A DNA stretch of 22,816 bases, taken from positions 1-22,816 of IMG/VR virus record IMGVR_UViG_3300049433_000125; one strand, given 5' to 3'. The stretch is from a virus. Below the pieces are notes generated by a model, which searched no databases, had not been told where the DNA came from, and worked only from the letters and a program-made list of their open reading frames with translations. This document shows positions 6,554 to 13,213 of the stretch, one piece after another (the first letter of the stretch is position 1; the number at the start of each line of letters is the position of its first letter). The position numbers were made by a program, and so were the translations under genes.

Positions 6554-7150
6554 ATGTCTTTAATGCCCGTCCAGTGCGATGTTGCCAGCGCTATCGCCGC
6601 GCTGAAAACCTTAGGGTACACCGTTACCAGCGGCTCGATACCTCCCGTGGTCGTACCCCCCGTCGTTACGCCCCCGGTACCGGTCACCGGCAAAGGCGTC
6701 ATCTACGCCGATGGCAAGTTCCTTTGGCCGGGCGATTGGTCGGGAGTAGGCACCGCCATCAACTACGCCAATACGACTCTGGTGCCAGGCAAGACTGTGG
6801 CGTCCATGACCTCAAAATCACCATGGGCGTACTGGCTTCCCTACATCCTGCACATGTCCACCGCGGGTTTCACCAAGCTGATACTCAAGATCAAACCCGC
6901 GACGGTTGGCCAGAACTTCAGTGTGGCGGCGTATACCTCTACTAGCACGACGACGGATATCGTGGTAGGAGGCGTAAATCCGATTCCCGCCAGCATGACT
7001 AGCGCACCGGACGCGAACGGCGTCGTGACCTATACCGTTCCTTTAAGTGCGCTTAACGCAGCCAATATCGACTTGTACAAGATCCTGGTCCAAGACCAAT
7101 CGGGAGCGACCGGCGATACGTGGGGTGTGGAATACGCGGCTTTTATATGA
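6554..7150 (+). CDS. Beta-sandwich protein resembling carbohydrate-binding modules, with Pro-rich linker
   Basis: This 198-residue protein starts at an ATG with aggag 7 nt upstream; an in-frame TTG two codons earlier is less likely. A short helical start (1-27) is joined by a Pro/Val-rich linker (IPPVVVPPVVTPPVPV, about 28-43) to a Trp/Thr/Ser-rich domain. The domain has IYADGKFLWPGDWSG, a TAGFTKLILKIKP strand, YTVPLSALN and LVQDQSG. Together these look like the jelly-roll carbohydrate-binding domains found at the ends of glycoside hydrolases. No catalytic residues or signal peptide are seen. It is the only adhesin-like protein on the + strand, amid replication genes, while all other virion-type genes are on the - strand. 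Ligand and role are unknown; a moron or cell-surface decoy is speculation. Confidence 0.65.
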   Translation: MSLMPVQCDVASAIAALKTLGYTVTSGSIPPVVVPPVVTPPVPVTGKGVIYADGKFLWPGDWSGVGTAINYANTTLVPGKTVASMTSKSPWAYWLPYILHMSTAGFTKLILKIKPATVGQNFSVAAYTSTSTTTDIVVGGVNPIPASMTSAPDANGVVTYTVPLSALNAANIDLYKILVQDQSGATGDTWGVEYAAFI

Positions 7151-7272
7151 TGACACGGATAGCCGCCGGGTTTCTCCTGGCGGCTTGCCTAGTAACCTAC
7201 CTCGCACTGTTCATTTTCGTTATGGGAGCAGTAGCGATTCTCGAATGCTTTGCACGACCTGCAAAGTCGTAA
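7147..7272 (+). CDS. 41-aa single-helix membrane microprotein
   Basis: The ORF overlaps the previous stop as ATGA and its own stop abuts the polymerase ATG. It translates to MMTRIAAGFLLAACLV... and continues through LALFIFVMGAVAIL to a polar ECFARPAKS end. That is an N-terminal basic residue, a long hydrophobic helix (about residues 5-33) and a short charged tail. The tight coupling on both sides supports it. Early phage microproteins of this shape often target the host envelope or block superinfection, but no specific family is recognised. A second ATG one codon later could be used instead. Confidence 0.65.
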   Translation: MMTRIAAGFLLAACLVTYLALFIFVMGAVAILECFARPAKS

Positions 7273-9381
7273 ATGCGCCTGTGGCTTGATACAGAAACGC
7301 GGAGCCGGGTGCCGATTCGTTTAGGAAATGTGAAATACGCAACTGGCGTCGAGATGACGATGCTTCAGTACGCGGTTGATGACGGCCCTATCATCATCAT
7401 CGATATGCTGAGCCGTAAAAATGCGATCGGCCGCAAGGCCGAGCTGCTAACCCTTAAAGCCGCGATTCTTAAATCCGATGAAGTGTGGGCTCACCAAGCC
7501 GAATTCGACCGCACCGTAGTAGACGCCACCAAAGTGCTTGATATCCCAGAGCGTAAATGGCGCTGTACCGCAGCGCTCGCGCGCATGCATGGTTTGCCAG
7601 GGGGTCTCGATAAACTCTGCGCCATCTTCAAGGTGCCGGAACAATTTGCCAAACTCAAAGGCAAAGATATCGGCGAAGTGTTTTGGAAACCACGCAAAGA
7701 CGGTGAGTACAACACCCCAGAGACGCACCCCAAAGAGTGGGCCGAGTTCTTACGCTATGGCGGCCGGGATGTAGAAGCCATGCGCTATGTTTGGCGCAAG
7801 ACCCCGAAATGGAACGCAACCCCCCGCATGTGGTCGGTCTGGCGACTCGACTACCGGATGAATCATCGCGGGGTTGCGATGGACCTGAAGCTGGCGGCAT
7901 CTGCCCTAGAAGCTACCACGCGCGCCAAGAGCCGACTAGCGGCGCGCACTGCCAAGCTATCCAGGATTCAATCTAGCGGCTTGGAAGGTGATGACAGTGC
8001 CGTGGAGGCGACCACACAGCGCGATCGGCTGTTGGCCTACATGGCGGACTTTGGCGTAACGCTGCCGGATCTGACCGCTGACACCGTGGAAAGGAGGCTC
8101 GAAGATGAATCACTCCCGGAGCATATCAAGGAGCTGCTACGAATTCGTCAGAAGGCCAGCAAAGCTTCTACAGCTAAGTACAGTCGCGTGCTTAACCAAA
8201 ATGTTAGAGGCCGGCTTTTTAACCTGTTGGTGTTTTGCGGTGCTATGCGTACTGGCCGTTGGGCTGGCCGCACGTTGCAACCCCAGAACCTTCCACGACC
8301 GAAGCATACCCCGGCGGAAATAGAGCTCGCGATTAAGTTTTTCCATTCTGACGCCATCGAACTAATGGACCCCGAAGACATCATGGGGCTGGCCTCCAGC
8401 TGTCTGCGCGGCTTGATCGTAGCAGGGGAAGGGCGGCGGCTGGTCACATCCGATTTGGCCAACATCGAAGGCCGATTTATGGCCTGGATCGCTGGAGAAG
8501 ATTGGAAGATTGCCGCCTATGCGGCGTATGATCGAGGCGAAGGCCCTGATTTATACAAGGTGGCGTATGCACGACCCTTCGGAATCGACCCCAACGACAT
8601 TGCGGATGAAGGCGACTATCGCCGACAAGTCGGTAAAGTCATGGAGCTTGCCTTGCAGTACTACGGGGGGGTCGGCGCTTTCTGTTCGATGGCAGAGACA
8701 TATGGCCTGCGTCTCGATGAACTTGCAGTTACCGCCTGGACCACGATCCCGCTTGACGTTAAGCGAGAGGCTCAACGGCTATGGCTCAAGGCCATCAAAC
8801 GACGTCGCACCTACGGGCTCCCTGAACGAACTTGGGTTGTCTGCCAATCCCTTGTCCTCCTCTGGCGCGCAGCGCACCCCATGGTCGTCGCCTTCTGGGA
8901 AGCACTTGATAACGCTGTCAAGGATGCCATCCGCAGCCCCGGCAAAGTTTTCCGAGCCGGAGATCGTATCAGTGTTGATCGGATTGGCAACTGGCTCCGG
9001 ATCAAGCTCCCTAGCGGAAGATATCTCAACTATCCGGCTCCCAGAGTTAAAACAGACGGTTGGTTTACCTCTCGATCCTTTATCGGAGTAAACCCTTACA
9101 CCAAACAGTGGGGGCGCATCTCAACCTATTCCGGCAAGGATGCGGAGAATGTTTGCCAAGGCGGTTGCGCCGATATCCTGATGGATGGATTGCTAGCAGC
9201 TGATGAGGAGGGCTACAATCCAGTTCTTAGCGTTCATGACGAAGCGATTACGGAACCCCCCGATGAAGATCGATATAACGATAAACATTTGAGTCGATTG
9301 CTGGTTGAATCGAGTCTTTGGGCCGATGGGCTCCCAATGGCGGCTAAAGGCAGCACAAGCTACAGGTACAAACACAAATGA
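7273..9381 (+). CDS. Family A DNA polymerase with 3'-5' proofreading exonuclease
   Basis: The 702-residue replicative polymerase starts with a DnaQ-like exonuclease: D6-T-E8 (Exo I), the HQAEFDR Exo II motif near residue 75, and YGGRDVEA (Exo III). The polymerase has the thumb/palm segment GAMRTGRWAG...LQPQNLPRP, motif A D394-L-A-N-I-E-G-R, motif B R450-R-Q-V-G-K455...YYGG, and motif C H655-D-E. All catalytic positions are present. Length and motif spacing fit the phage family A polymerases found with DUF2800/DUF2815. Its ATG directly follows the stop of the 41-aa gene, and its stop overlaps the next ATG. It is expected to work with the SF3 primase-helicase and the SSB. Confidence 0.95.
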   Translation: MRLWLDTETRSRVPIRLGNVKYATGVEMTMLQYAVDDGPIIIIDMLSRKNAIGRKAELLTLKAAILKSDEVWAHQAEFDRTVVDATKVLDIPERKWRCTAALARMHGLPGGLDKLCAIFKVPEQFAKLKGKDIGEVFWKPRKDGEYNTPETHPKEWAEFLRYGGRDVEAMRYVWRKTPKWNATPRMWSVWRLDYRMNHRGVAMDLKLAASALEATTRAKSRLAARTAKLSRIQSSGLEGDDSAVEATTQRDRLLAYMADFGVTLPDLTADTVERRLEDESLPEHIKELLRIRQKASKASTAKYSRVLNQNVRGRLFNLLVFCGAMRTGRWAGRTLQPQNLPRPKHTPAEIELAIKFFHSDAIELMDPEDIMGLASSCLRGLIVAGEGRRLVTSDLANIEGRFMAWIAGEDWKIAAYAAYDRGEGPDLYKVAYARPFGIDPNDIADEGDYRRQVGKVMELALQYYGGVGAFCSMAETYGLRLDELAVTAWTTIPLDVKREAQRLWLKAIKRRRTYGLPERTWVVCQSLVLLWRAAHPMVVAFWEALDNAVKDAIRSPGKVFRAGDRISVDRIGNWLRIKLPSGRYLNYPAPRVKTDGWFTSRSFIGVNPYTKQWGRISTYSGKDAENVCQGGCADILMDGLLAADEEGYNPVLSVHDEAITEPPDEDRYNDKHLSRLLVESSLWADGLPMAAKGSTSYRYKHK

Positions 9382-9548
9382 CGCCATTAGAAACCCTACT
9401 ATGCGCGTCTCTTCAAGCATATCCCTGCCGCTGCACCTACGCACGAACCCCTAACGGCCAGCCCGTGTTTAAGGAAGGTGAACGGGTACTCGAAAAGCAA
9501 TGTTCGCGTTGCGTAGCAGTTGCTTCGTATGATAGTCTCAATGCATGA
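9378..9548 (+). CDS. 56-aa Cys-rich zinc-ribbon-like protein
   Basis: The ORF begins MTPLETLLCASLQAY and carries two Cys pairs, C17-x-C19 and C42-x2-C45 (QCSRCVAVASY), spaced like a small zinc ribbon. It is joined to the polymerase stop and to the VRR-NUC start by ATGA overlaps. This layout, and the P-C-x-C...C-S-R-C pattern, resembles small phage proteins I have seen in the same place. It probably binds zinc and perhaps nucleic acid or a partner; no activity can be assigned. Confidence 0.75.
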   Translation: MTPLETLLCASLQAYPCRCTYARTPNGQPVFKEGERVLEKQCSRCVAVASYDSLNA

Positions 9549-9940
9549 GTAAGCCCGAAGACGCGGTAGAGAACTATTTGGTGCAATGCACAGAAGCGCG
9601 CGGCGGATGGGCTGCCAAGATGGTAGATAAAGGCCGGCGCGGCGCTCCCGATCGCGAGTTGCGATTTCCGAACGCCAGGACTATATACGTCGAGACCAAG
9701 GCAAAGGACGGCAGGGTGAAGCGCTGGCAAGCGGAGTATCACAATGATTTGCGAGCCCTTGGGTATACGGTTGTGGTGCTTTGGACTAAAGAGTACGTAA
9801 CCCAGTTTTTCGCAGACTACGATAAGAGGTTCTATATGAGCACGATTATCATGTTAATGGTGTTGATAGGAGTTACCCCCGCCGCTCCCCAACCCGATAG
9901 CGGCTATCATCCGATCGGGCCGCACGCGATCGTCCGATGA
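9545..9940 (+). CDS. VRR-NUC domain nuclease with hydrophobic C-terminal extension
   Basis: Residues about 1-95 are a VRR-NUC fold of the PD-(D/E)xK superfamily: E9 in the first helix, GRRGAPD36, E50-T-K52 and R60-W-Q62, followed by NDLRALGYTVVVLWTKE. Such nucleases cleave branched or flap DNA and are often next to an SNF2-like helicase, as here. Residues 98-131 are unusual: MSTIIMLMVLIGVTPAAP reads like a signal or membrane segment followed by a polar tail. An in-frame ATG at 9836 has aagagg 6 nt upstream, so this part could also be made alone as a 34-residue peptide. Both ends overlap neighbours (ATGA). Confidence 0.85.
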   Translation: MSKPEDAVENYLVQCTEARGGWAAKMVDKGRRGAPDRELRFPNARTIYVETKAKDGRVKRWQAEYHNDLRALGYTVVVLWTKEYVTQFFADYDKRFYMSTIIMLMVLIGVTPAAPQPDSGYHPIGPHAIVR

Positions 9941-10134
9941 TTTCATTTTTTGTAAGGGATGCAGTCGACCCCACGTTAGAAGTAGTGCCGGCAGCGGAGT
10001 ACCAAGCGCTTAAAGAGGAGCGCGACCAATTGAGGCGCCTGCTGTATCGAGTCGTAAGACGGCGCGGAGGATGGGGCCAGGTGGCAGAGTTTCTTACGCG
10101 CACTACTTCGGGAAAACGAGATGATGCATCCTAA
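9937..10134 (+). CDS. 65-aa hypothetical protein with basic coiled-coil segment
   Basis: It overlaps the VRR-NUC stop by ATGA and overlaps the next small gene by 14 bp. The sequence has a short hydrophobic start, then a heptad-like helix (AAEYQALKEERDQLRRLLYR) and a basic RRRGGWGQVAEFL tail. A small coiled-coil partner or DNA-binding protein is possible. No family is recognised. Confidence 0.6.
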   Translation: MISFFVRDAVDPTLEVVPAAEYQALKEERDQLRRLLYRVVRRRGGWGQVAEFLTRTTSGKRDDAS

Positions 10135-10264
10135 AACCGCGCCACCAGAAATCAAAGCCGCGCTTCGGGGGTGGCTGCAATATGAAATCGAGATGACGAT
10201 GTTCATCTATCGCGCGATGTTCGACCCGAACTTCTGTAAGCCTGCCGATTCACAGCATGGCTGA
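10121..10264 (+). CDS. 47-aa hypothetical protein
   Basis: The ORF reads MMHPKTAPPEIKAALRGWLQ and ends NFCKPADSQHG. It is amphipathic and helical with a Met-rich middle (YEIEMTMFIYRAMF). It fills the otherwise unexplained space between two real genes and overlaps both, in keeping with the operon's style. The Shine-Dalgarno is weak and a second ATG follows immediately, so the exact start is uncertain. Function unknown. Confidence 0.5.
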   Translation: MMHPKTAPPEIKAALRGWLQYEIEMTMFIYRAMFDPNFCKPADSQHG

Positions 10265-11678
10265 ATCGTTGATTCTACGTGCCCCGCAGCCGCCTATGAT
10301 TAAGTTCATTCGTGATGTTAAGCGCTGCGGGTTGTGGGCCGGCATGGGGATTGGAAAAACGCCGGCCGTGCTCATGGCGTTGGATATTATGGCGCTAATG
10401 GGAGAAATCGATGACCGTTACCCCACGCTAGTAGCCGGCCCCGCACGGGTAGCACGCGATACCTGGTCAGATGAAGTCGCCAAATGGGCGCAATTCTCCC
10501 ATTTCGTCATCGTCTCGCTATCCGGTACGCCAGCGGAACGCCTTCAGAAGCTCAAGCAAAAAGCGCATATTTACACCATCAGCTACGAGCTGTTGCCGTG
10601 GCTTGTCGAATACTGGCTAGGTAAATGGCCCTATCGGATCGTTATCGCTGACGAATTGGAACGGCTTAAAGGATTTCGGGAGAAAGCGCATGGCACAAGG
10701 TTGGAATCAGCCAAATCTGGCGCTAGCGGAAAGAGAGCACATGCTATCGGGCGCATTGCGCATAACCTCACGGATCGATGGATCAATCTTGGAGGGACCC
10801 CGGCCCCTGCAGGACTTAAAGATCTTTGGGGATCAACCTGGTTCCTTGACCGTGGCGAACGTCTCGGCCGCACGTTTACGGCCTTTAAAGACCGTTGGTT
10901 TCGTCTCCGTTGGTCTGGAGTGGGAATTGAACCTCTTCCTTTTGCGGACAAAGAAATTCACGCGGCTCTAGCAGATATCTGTCTCACCGTGGACCCCAAA
11001 GACTACTTCGACCTTAAAGACCCGATCATCAACCCTATCAAGGTAAAGCTACCGCCCAAAGCTCGCGCACTCTACGACAAACTAGAAAAGGAAATGTTTA
11101 TCAAGCTTGATAGTGGCGTCGATATCAATGCCCTCACCGCCGCCGGCCTTACCAACAAATGCTTACAAATGGCCAACGGCGCCATGTATACCCAACACCC
11201 GCAATGGGAAGAAGTTCACCGTGCAAAAATCGAAGCGCTCGAATCGGTTGTTTCAGAATCAGGCGGCATGCCTCTCTTGGTCCAGTATTCTTTCCAAAGC
11301 GACAAGGCCCGTATACTTAACACTTTTAAAGGTGCTGTCGATCTTTCTACAAGTAAGGGTCTTGCTGCTTTTAAGCGCGGGTGTAGTCCTATGGGCGTTG
11401 CTCACCCTGATTCGATGGGGCACGGCATTGATGGCCTACAGTACGTAACCAACCAACTCGTACGCTTTGGCCACATCTGGAAATATGGATCGACCACGCA
11501 AATGTTCGAACGCATCGGTCCTATGCGTCAATTGCAAGCCGGGCTGGATCGCGCAGTATTCATCCACAATCTGATAGCGGAAGATACGCTCGATGAAGGA
11601 GTGCTTGAAGCTCATGTTGGACACCAGGGGGTGCAGGACGCCTTACTAAATTATATGAATCGCAAACGGAAATCATGA
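10257..11678 (+). CDS. SNF2-like superfamily 2 helicase/translocase
   Basis: The 473-residue protein has the two-RecA-domain layout of phage SNF2-type ATPases. Walker A is G29-M-G-I-G-K34-T. Motif Ia is near VAGPARV, motif II is D132-E-L-E rather than the more usual DExS/DExH, motif III is G180-T-P-A-P, and motif V is around SMGHGIDGLQ. The motif VI region ERIGPMRQLQAG holds R419 and R424 as possible arginine fingers, followed by FIHNLIAEDTLDEGV. It lacks any obvious accessory domain, so it is a minimal motor. Beside a VRR-NUC gene it may remodel branched DNA or forks. The ATG overlaps the preceding short gene by 8 bp and the stop overlaps the next ATG. Confidence 0.88.
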   Translation: MAESLILRAPQPPMIKFIRDVKRCGLWAGMGIGKTPAVLMALDIMALMGEIDDRYPTLVAGPARVARDTWSDEVAKWAQFSHFVIVSLSGTPAERLQKLKQKAHIYTISYELLPWLVEYWLGKWPYRIVIADELERLKGFREKAHGTRLESAKSGASGKRAHAIGRIAHNLTDRWINLGGTPAPAGLKDLWGSTWFLDRGERLGRTFTAFKDRWFRLRWSGVGIEPLPFADKEIHAALADICLTVDPKDYFDLKDPIINPIKVKLPPKARALYDKLEKEMFIKLDSGVDINALTAAGLTNKCLQMANGAMYTQHPQWEEVHRAKIEALESVVSESGGMPLLVQYSFQSDKARILNTFKGAVDLSTSKGLAAFKRGCSPMGVAHPDSMGHGIDGLQYVTNQLVRFGHIWKYGSTTQMFERIGPMRQLQAGLDRAVFIHNLIAEDTLDEGVLEAHVGHQGVQDALLNYMNRKRKS

Positions 11679-11866
11679 TAGTACACAACCTCATAATTAC
11701 AACCCCGCTTCAGCCAGATACGCTTGATGTTCACCCCAGAGGCGATGGCTGCAATCAAATAATAGGCTACGATCACATCTTTTTTCTGACCACTGAAGCG
11801 GCGGGGTTTACTTATAGAATTTGCGGACGCTGCGGTACTGTGCGAATTAGCGAGAAGCATGGATGA
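11675..11866 (+). CDS. 63-aa hypothetical protein with C-terminal Cys pair
   Basis: Linked by ATGA overlaps on both sides, which supports a real gene. The C-terminal C50-G-R-C53 with C26 and His residues (H20, H34) could form a zinc site; the fragment YRICGRCGTVRISEKHG looks like half of a zinc ribbon. It may act with the other Cys-rich small proteins of this operon. No family recognised. Confidence 0.6.
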   Translation: MIVHNLIITTPLQPDTLDVHPRGDGCNQIIGYDHIFFLTTEAAGFTYRICGRCGTVRISEKHG

Positions 11867-12138
11867 AGGTGCCTATCGTTTCTTTGGCTCCTATATGCGA
11901 TCCTCAACCTCTCCCTGGATGCTCCCGCTGCCATCAAGTCCACAATCGTTTTCGCGACTGCCAAGGGCGTCGACTACGCCAAGCAACGCATTGTTTGAGA
12001 GGGCATCCGCTGGAGGGTAAAAACCTCTATGCACTCCCCAACGGAGAGCGGAGGTGTCGCGCTTGCCGAAAGGTGCATGATGCCTCAAGATGGGATCGTA
12101 GACCTACCGGGAAGGCGCATCCATGGCAGACCAAGTGA
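11863..12138 (+). CDS. 91-aa zinc-finger protein (HNH-associated CxxxH...CxxC type)
   Basis: The strongest signal is C44-x3-H48...C65-x2-C68 in HCLRGHPLEGKNLY...RRCRACRK. This is the small zinc-binding module often seen at the N-terminus of phage HNH endonucleases, but here no HNH catalytic part follows. Upstream, C20-x2-C23 and C33 could make a second site. The protein is basic, so nucleic-acid binding is plausible. It overlaps the SNF2-linked 63-aa gene before it and the 69-aa gene after it. It may be a stand-alone zinc finger or the remnant of a homing-type nuclease; the sequence does not decide. Confidence 0.7.
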   Translation: MKVPIVSLAPICDPQPLPGCSRCHQVHNRFRDCQGRRLRQATHCLRGHPLEGKNLYALPNGERRCRACRKVHDASRWDRRPTGKAHPWQTK

Positions 12139-12332
12139 CGACTGACGAGCAAGGCCGTACCTATAAAAACGGCATGCTTCAAACCAGTACTGCCGGCTCT
12201 CCAGGAGTCAGCGGAGCGATCAAAGACGCTATCGCGGCGCTATCGAAGTCCTTTGCACCTCGGTCGATCGTACAGCGTCCCCAGCGCCTTCAAGGGCAGA
12301 TTGATGCCAACAGCTTAGGGGATCAGTTCTAA
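12123..12332 (+). CDS. 69-aa hypothetical protein
   Basis: The ATG lies inside the end of the zinc-finger gene with gggaagg about 9 nt upstream. The protein begins with a Q-V-T-T-D-E-Q-G-R-T-Y-K-N-G-M strand-turn pattern, has a Ser/Ala helix (GAIKDAIAALSKSF), and ends SLGDQF. A near-identical ending, PLGDHF, occurs in the small protein two genes on. The stop shares one base with the methyltransferase ATG (TAATG). Function unknown. Confidence 0.6.
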   Translation: MADQVTTDEQGRTYKNGMLQTSTAGSPGVSGAIKDAIAALSKSFAPRSIVQRPQRLQGQIDANSLGDQF

Positions 12333-12334
12333 TG
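12318..12334 (+). repeat. Left copy of short direct repeat around the methyltransferase region
   Basis: ggggatcagttctaatg here and ggggatcacttctgaatg at 13036-13053 differ by one substitution and one inserted base. Both span the last codons and stop of a small gene and run into an ATG. The copies bracket the methyltransferase and the DUF3008-like gene. Confidence 0.6.
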
Positions 12335-12883
12335 GATTTCGAATGGCACTTTCGCCATCATACCGGCCGACGCGTTGACAAATGGCGGCACTATTTCGAG
12401 ATTTACGATCGGCACTTTGAACGCTTCCGCGGCAAGCGAATCCGCGTACTTGAGATAGGAATAGATCACGGCGGCTCCATTCAGTTGTGGAAGACGTATT
12501 TCGGTATGGACGCGCACATTGTTGGTTTGGACATTGATCCGCGCTGCGCTGCCTTCGCCGAAGAGCAAATCGAAGTTCGGATCGGCAATCAGGCGGATGT
12601 TGCGCTGCTCAAATCCTTAGGGACGTTCGATATCGTGATTGATGACGGATCGCACCGGCTGCAGGACCAACTAGCCAGCTATGAGGCGCTGTGGCCGGTA
12701 ACCAAGGGGGTCTACTTGATCGAGGACTGCCATTATGAAATCCCCGACCTGCGCCTCTCTGAGCTGACCTATACCTATCCGTGGGTGGTGGTCGCCGAGA
12801 AGCCGCAACGGTTGATTCGTGGCCTAGATTCGCGCGAGTTGCGGCCGGATGAGATTCAAGCAGAGGTGTACCGATGCCTATAG
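12332..12883 (+). CDS. Class I SAM-dependent methyltransferase, MycE/TylF-like
   Basis: The 183-residue protein is a compact Rossmann methyltransferase. Motif I is LE41IGIDHGGS, the acidic ribose contact is GLDIDP, then GNQAD, I-D104-D-G-S-H-x-x-x-D-Q, and YLIE131-D132-C-H. The D-D-G-S-H and E-D pairs match the metal-binding acidic residues of MycE-type sugar O-methyltransferases, which act on hydroxyls of macrolide sugars. In a phage the target could be a sugar on lipopolysaccharide, capsule or a modified base; this is not shown by the sequence. The N-terminal [14 protein letters not shown] segment is also typical. The gene is tightly coupled to both neighbours but is the only metabolic-type gene at this end of the operon. 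Confidence 0.82.
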   Translation: MDFEWHFRHHTGRRVDKWRHYFEIYDRHFERFRGKRIRVLEIGIDHGGSIQLWKTYFGMDAHIVGLDIDPRCAAFAEEQIEVRIGNQADVALLKSLGTFDIVIDDGSHRLQDQLASYEALWPVTKGVYLIEDCHYEIPDLRLSELTYTYPWVVVAEKPQRLIRGLDSRELRPDEIQAEVYRCL

Positions 12884-13050
12884 TCAGTCAGCAACAAAGA
12901 AAGGCTATGTATGCCGCCGCTGCTGGCAAAAGCACGTTGGGTATTCCCAAATCAGTCGGCAAAGACTTCGTAGCAGCCGGCCCTGCCAGCGCCAAATTGC
13001 CCGCAAGAAAGACCCCCAAGAAGGATAAACCTCTTGGGGATCACTTCTGA
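12874..13050 (+). CDS. 58-aa DUF3008-like small basic protein
   Basis: The ORF begins [20 protein letters not shown] and continues [15 protein letters not shown], then a Lys/Pro-rich tail ending PLGDHF. The opening (Ser, Gln-rich, R-x-A-M-x-A-A-A-x-G-K-S, G-I-P-K-x-V-G-K-x-F) matches small phage proteins grouped with DUF3008, of unknown function. It overlaps the methyltransferase end by 10 bp. Its own 3' end overlaps the end of the - strand operon by 10 bp and holds a hairpin that may stop - strand transcription. Confidence 0.75.
   Translation: MPIVSQQQRKAMYAAAAGKSTLGIPKSVGKDFVAAGPASAKLPARKTPKKDKPLGDHF
13014..13039 (-). terminator. Possible terminator of the late (- strand) operon, inside the DUF3008-like gene
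   Basis: ccccaag (13014-13020) pairs with cttgggg (13033-13039), with three further pairs (agg/cct) after one bulged a and a 5-nt loop. Read on the - strand the hairpin is followed by GTCTTTCTTG, a T-rich but imperfect run, so termination of leftward transcripts is plausible. On the + strand no T-run follows. Confidence 0.4.
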
Positions 13051-13053
13051 ATG
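13036..13053 (+). repeat. Right copy of short direct repeat
   Basis: See the copy at 12318-12334. Here it covers the end and stop of the DUF3008-like gene and leads into an ATG that opens only a 17-codon frame (13051-13104). Confidence 0.6.
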
Positions 13054-13211
13054 ACGACGATCCCTACGGTCGGCCGATACGCAGGGGGCGGCGGCAAGCG
13101 ATGAAGAATCTGCCGGAGTAGGACAAGCTCCAACTCCAGCAGTTTCAGAATGCGCTCTTCGCGTTCCTCTTCCCGCTTCTCAGACGATCGACCTGGCGTA
13201 TGCCGCCACAT
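13041..13211 (-). CDS. 56-aa hypothetical protein, charged coiled coil and Pro-rich tail
   Basis: The start at 13211 comes 2 nt after the stop of the previous gene; the longer frame reaching 13379 is a shadow of that gene. The protein has a charged helix ([20 protein letters not shown]) running into a Leu-rich stretch, then [14 protein letters not shown]. Similar short late proteins with a leucine-rich coiled coil plus a proline run occur in phages, but I cannot name one with certainty. It is the last gene of the leftward operon. No Shine-Dalgarno is obvious, so expression would depend on coupling. Confidence 0.5.
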   Translation of the reverse strand: MWRHTPGRSSEKREEEREERILKLLELELVLLRQILHRLPPPPAYRPTVGIVVIQK

Positions 13212-13213
13212 GC

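Noticed and set aside
8510-9091. A 193-residue open frame on the + strand
   Set aside because: It lies in another frame inside the DNA polymerase, whose catalytic motifs occupy this region.
13051-13104. 17-codon frame after the DUF3008-like gene
   Set aside because: Too short and without any recognisable feature; treated as a possible broken start left by the direct repeat.
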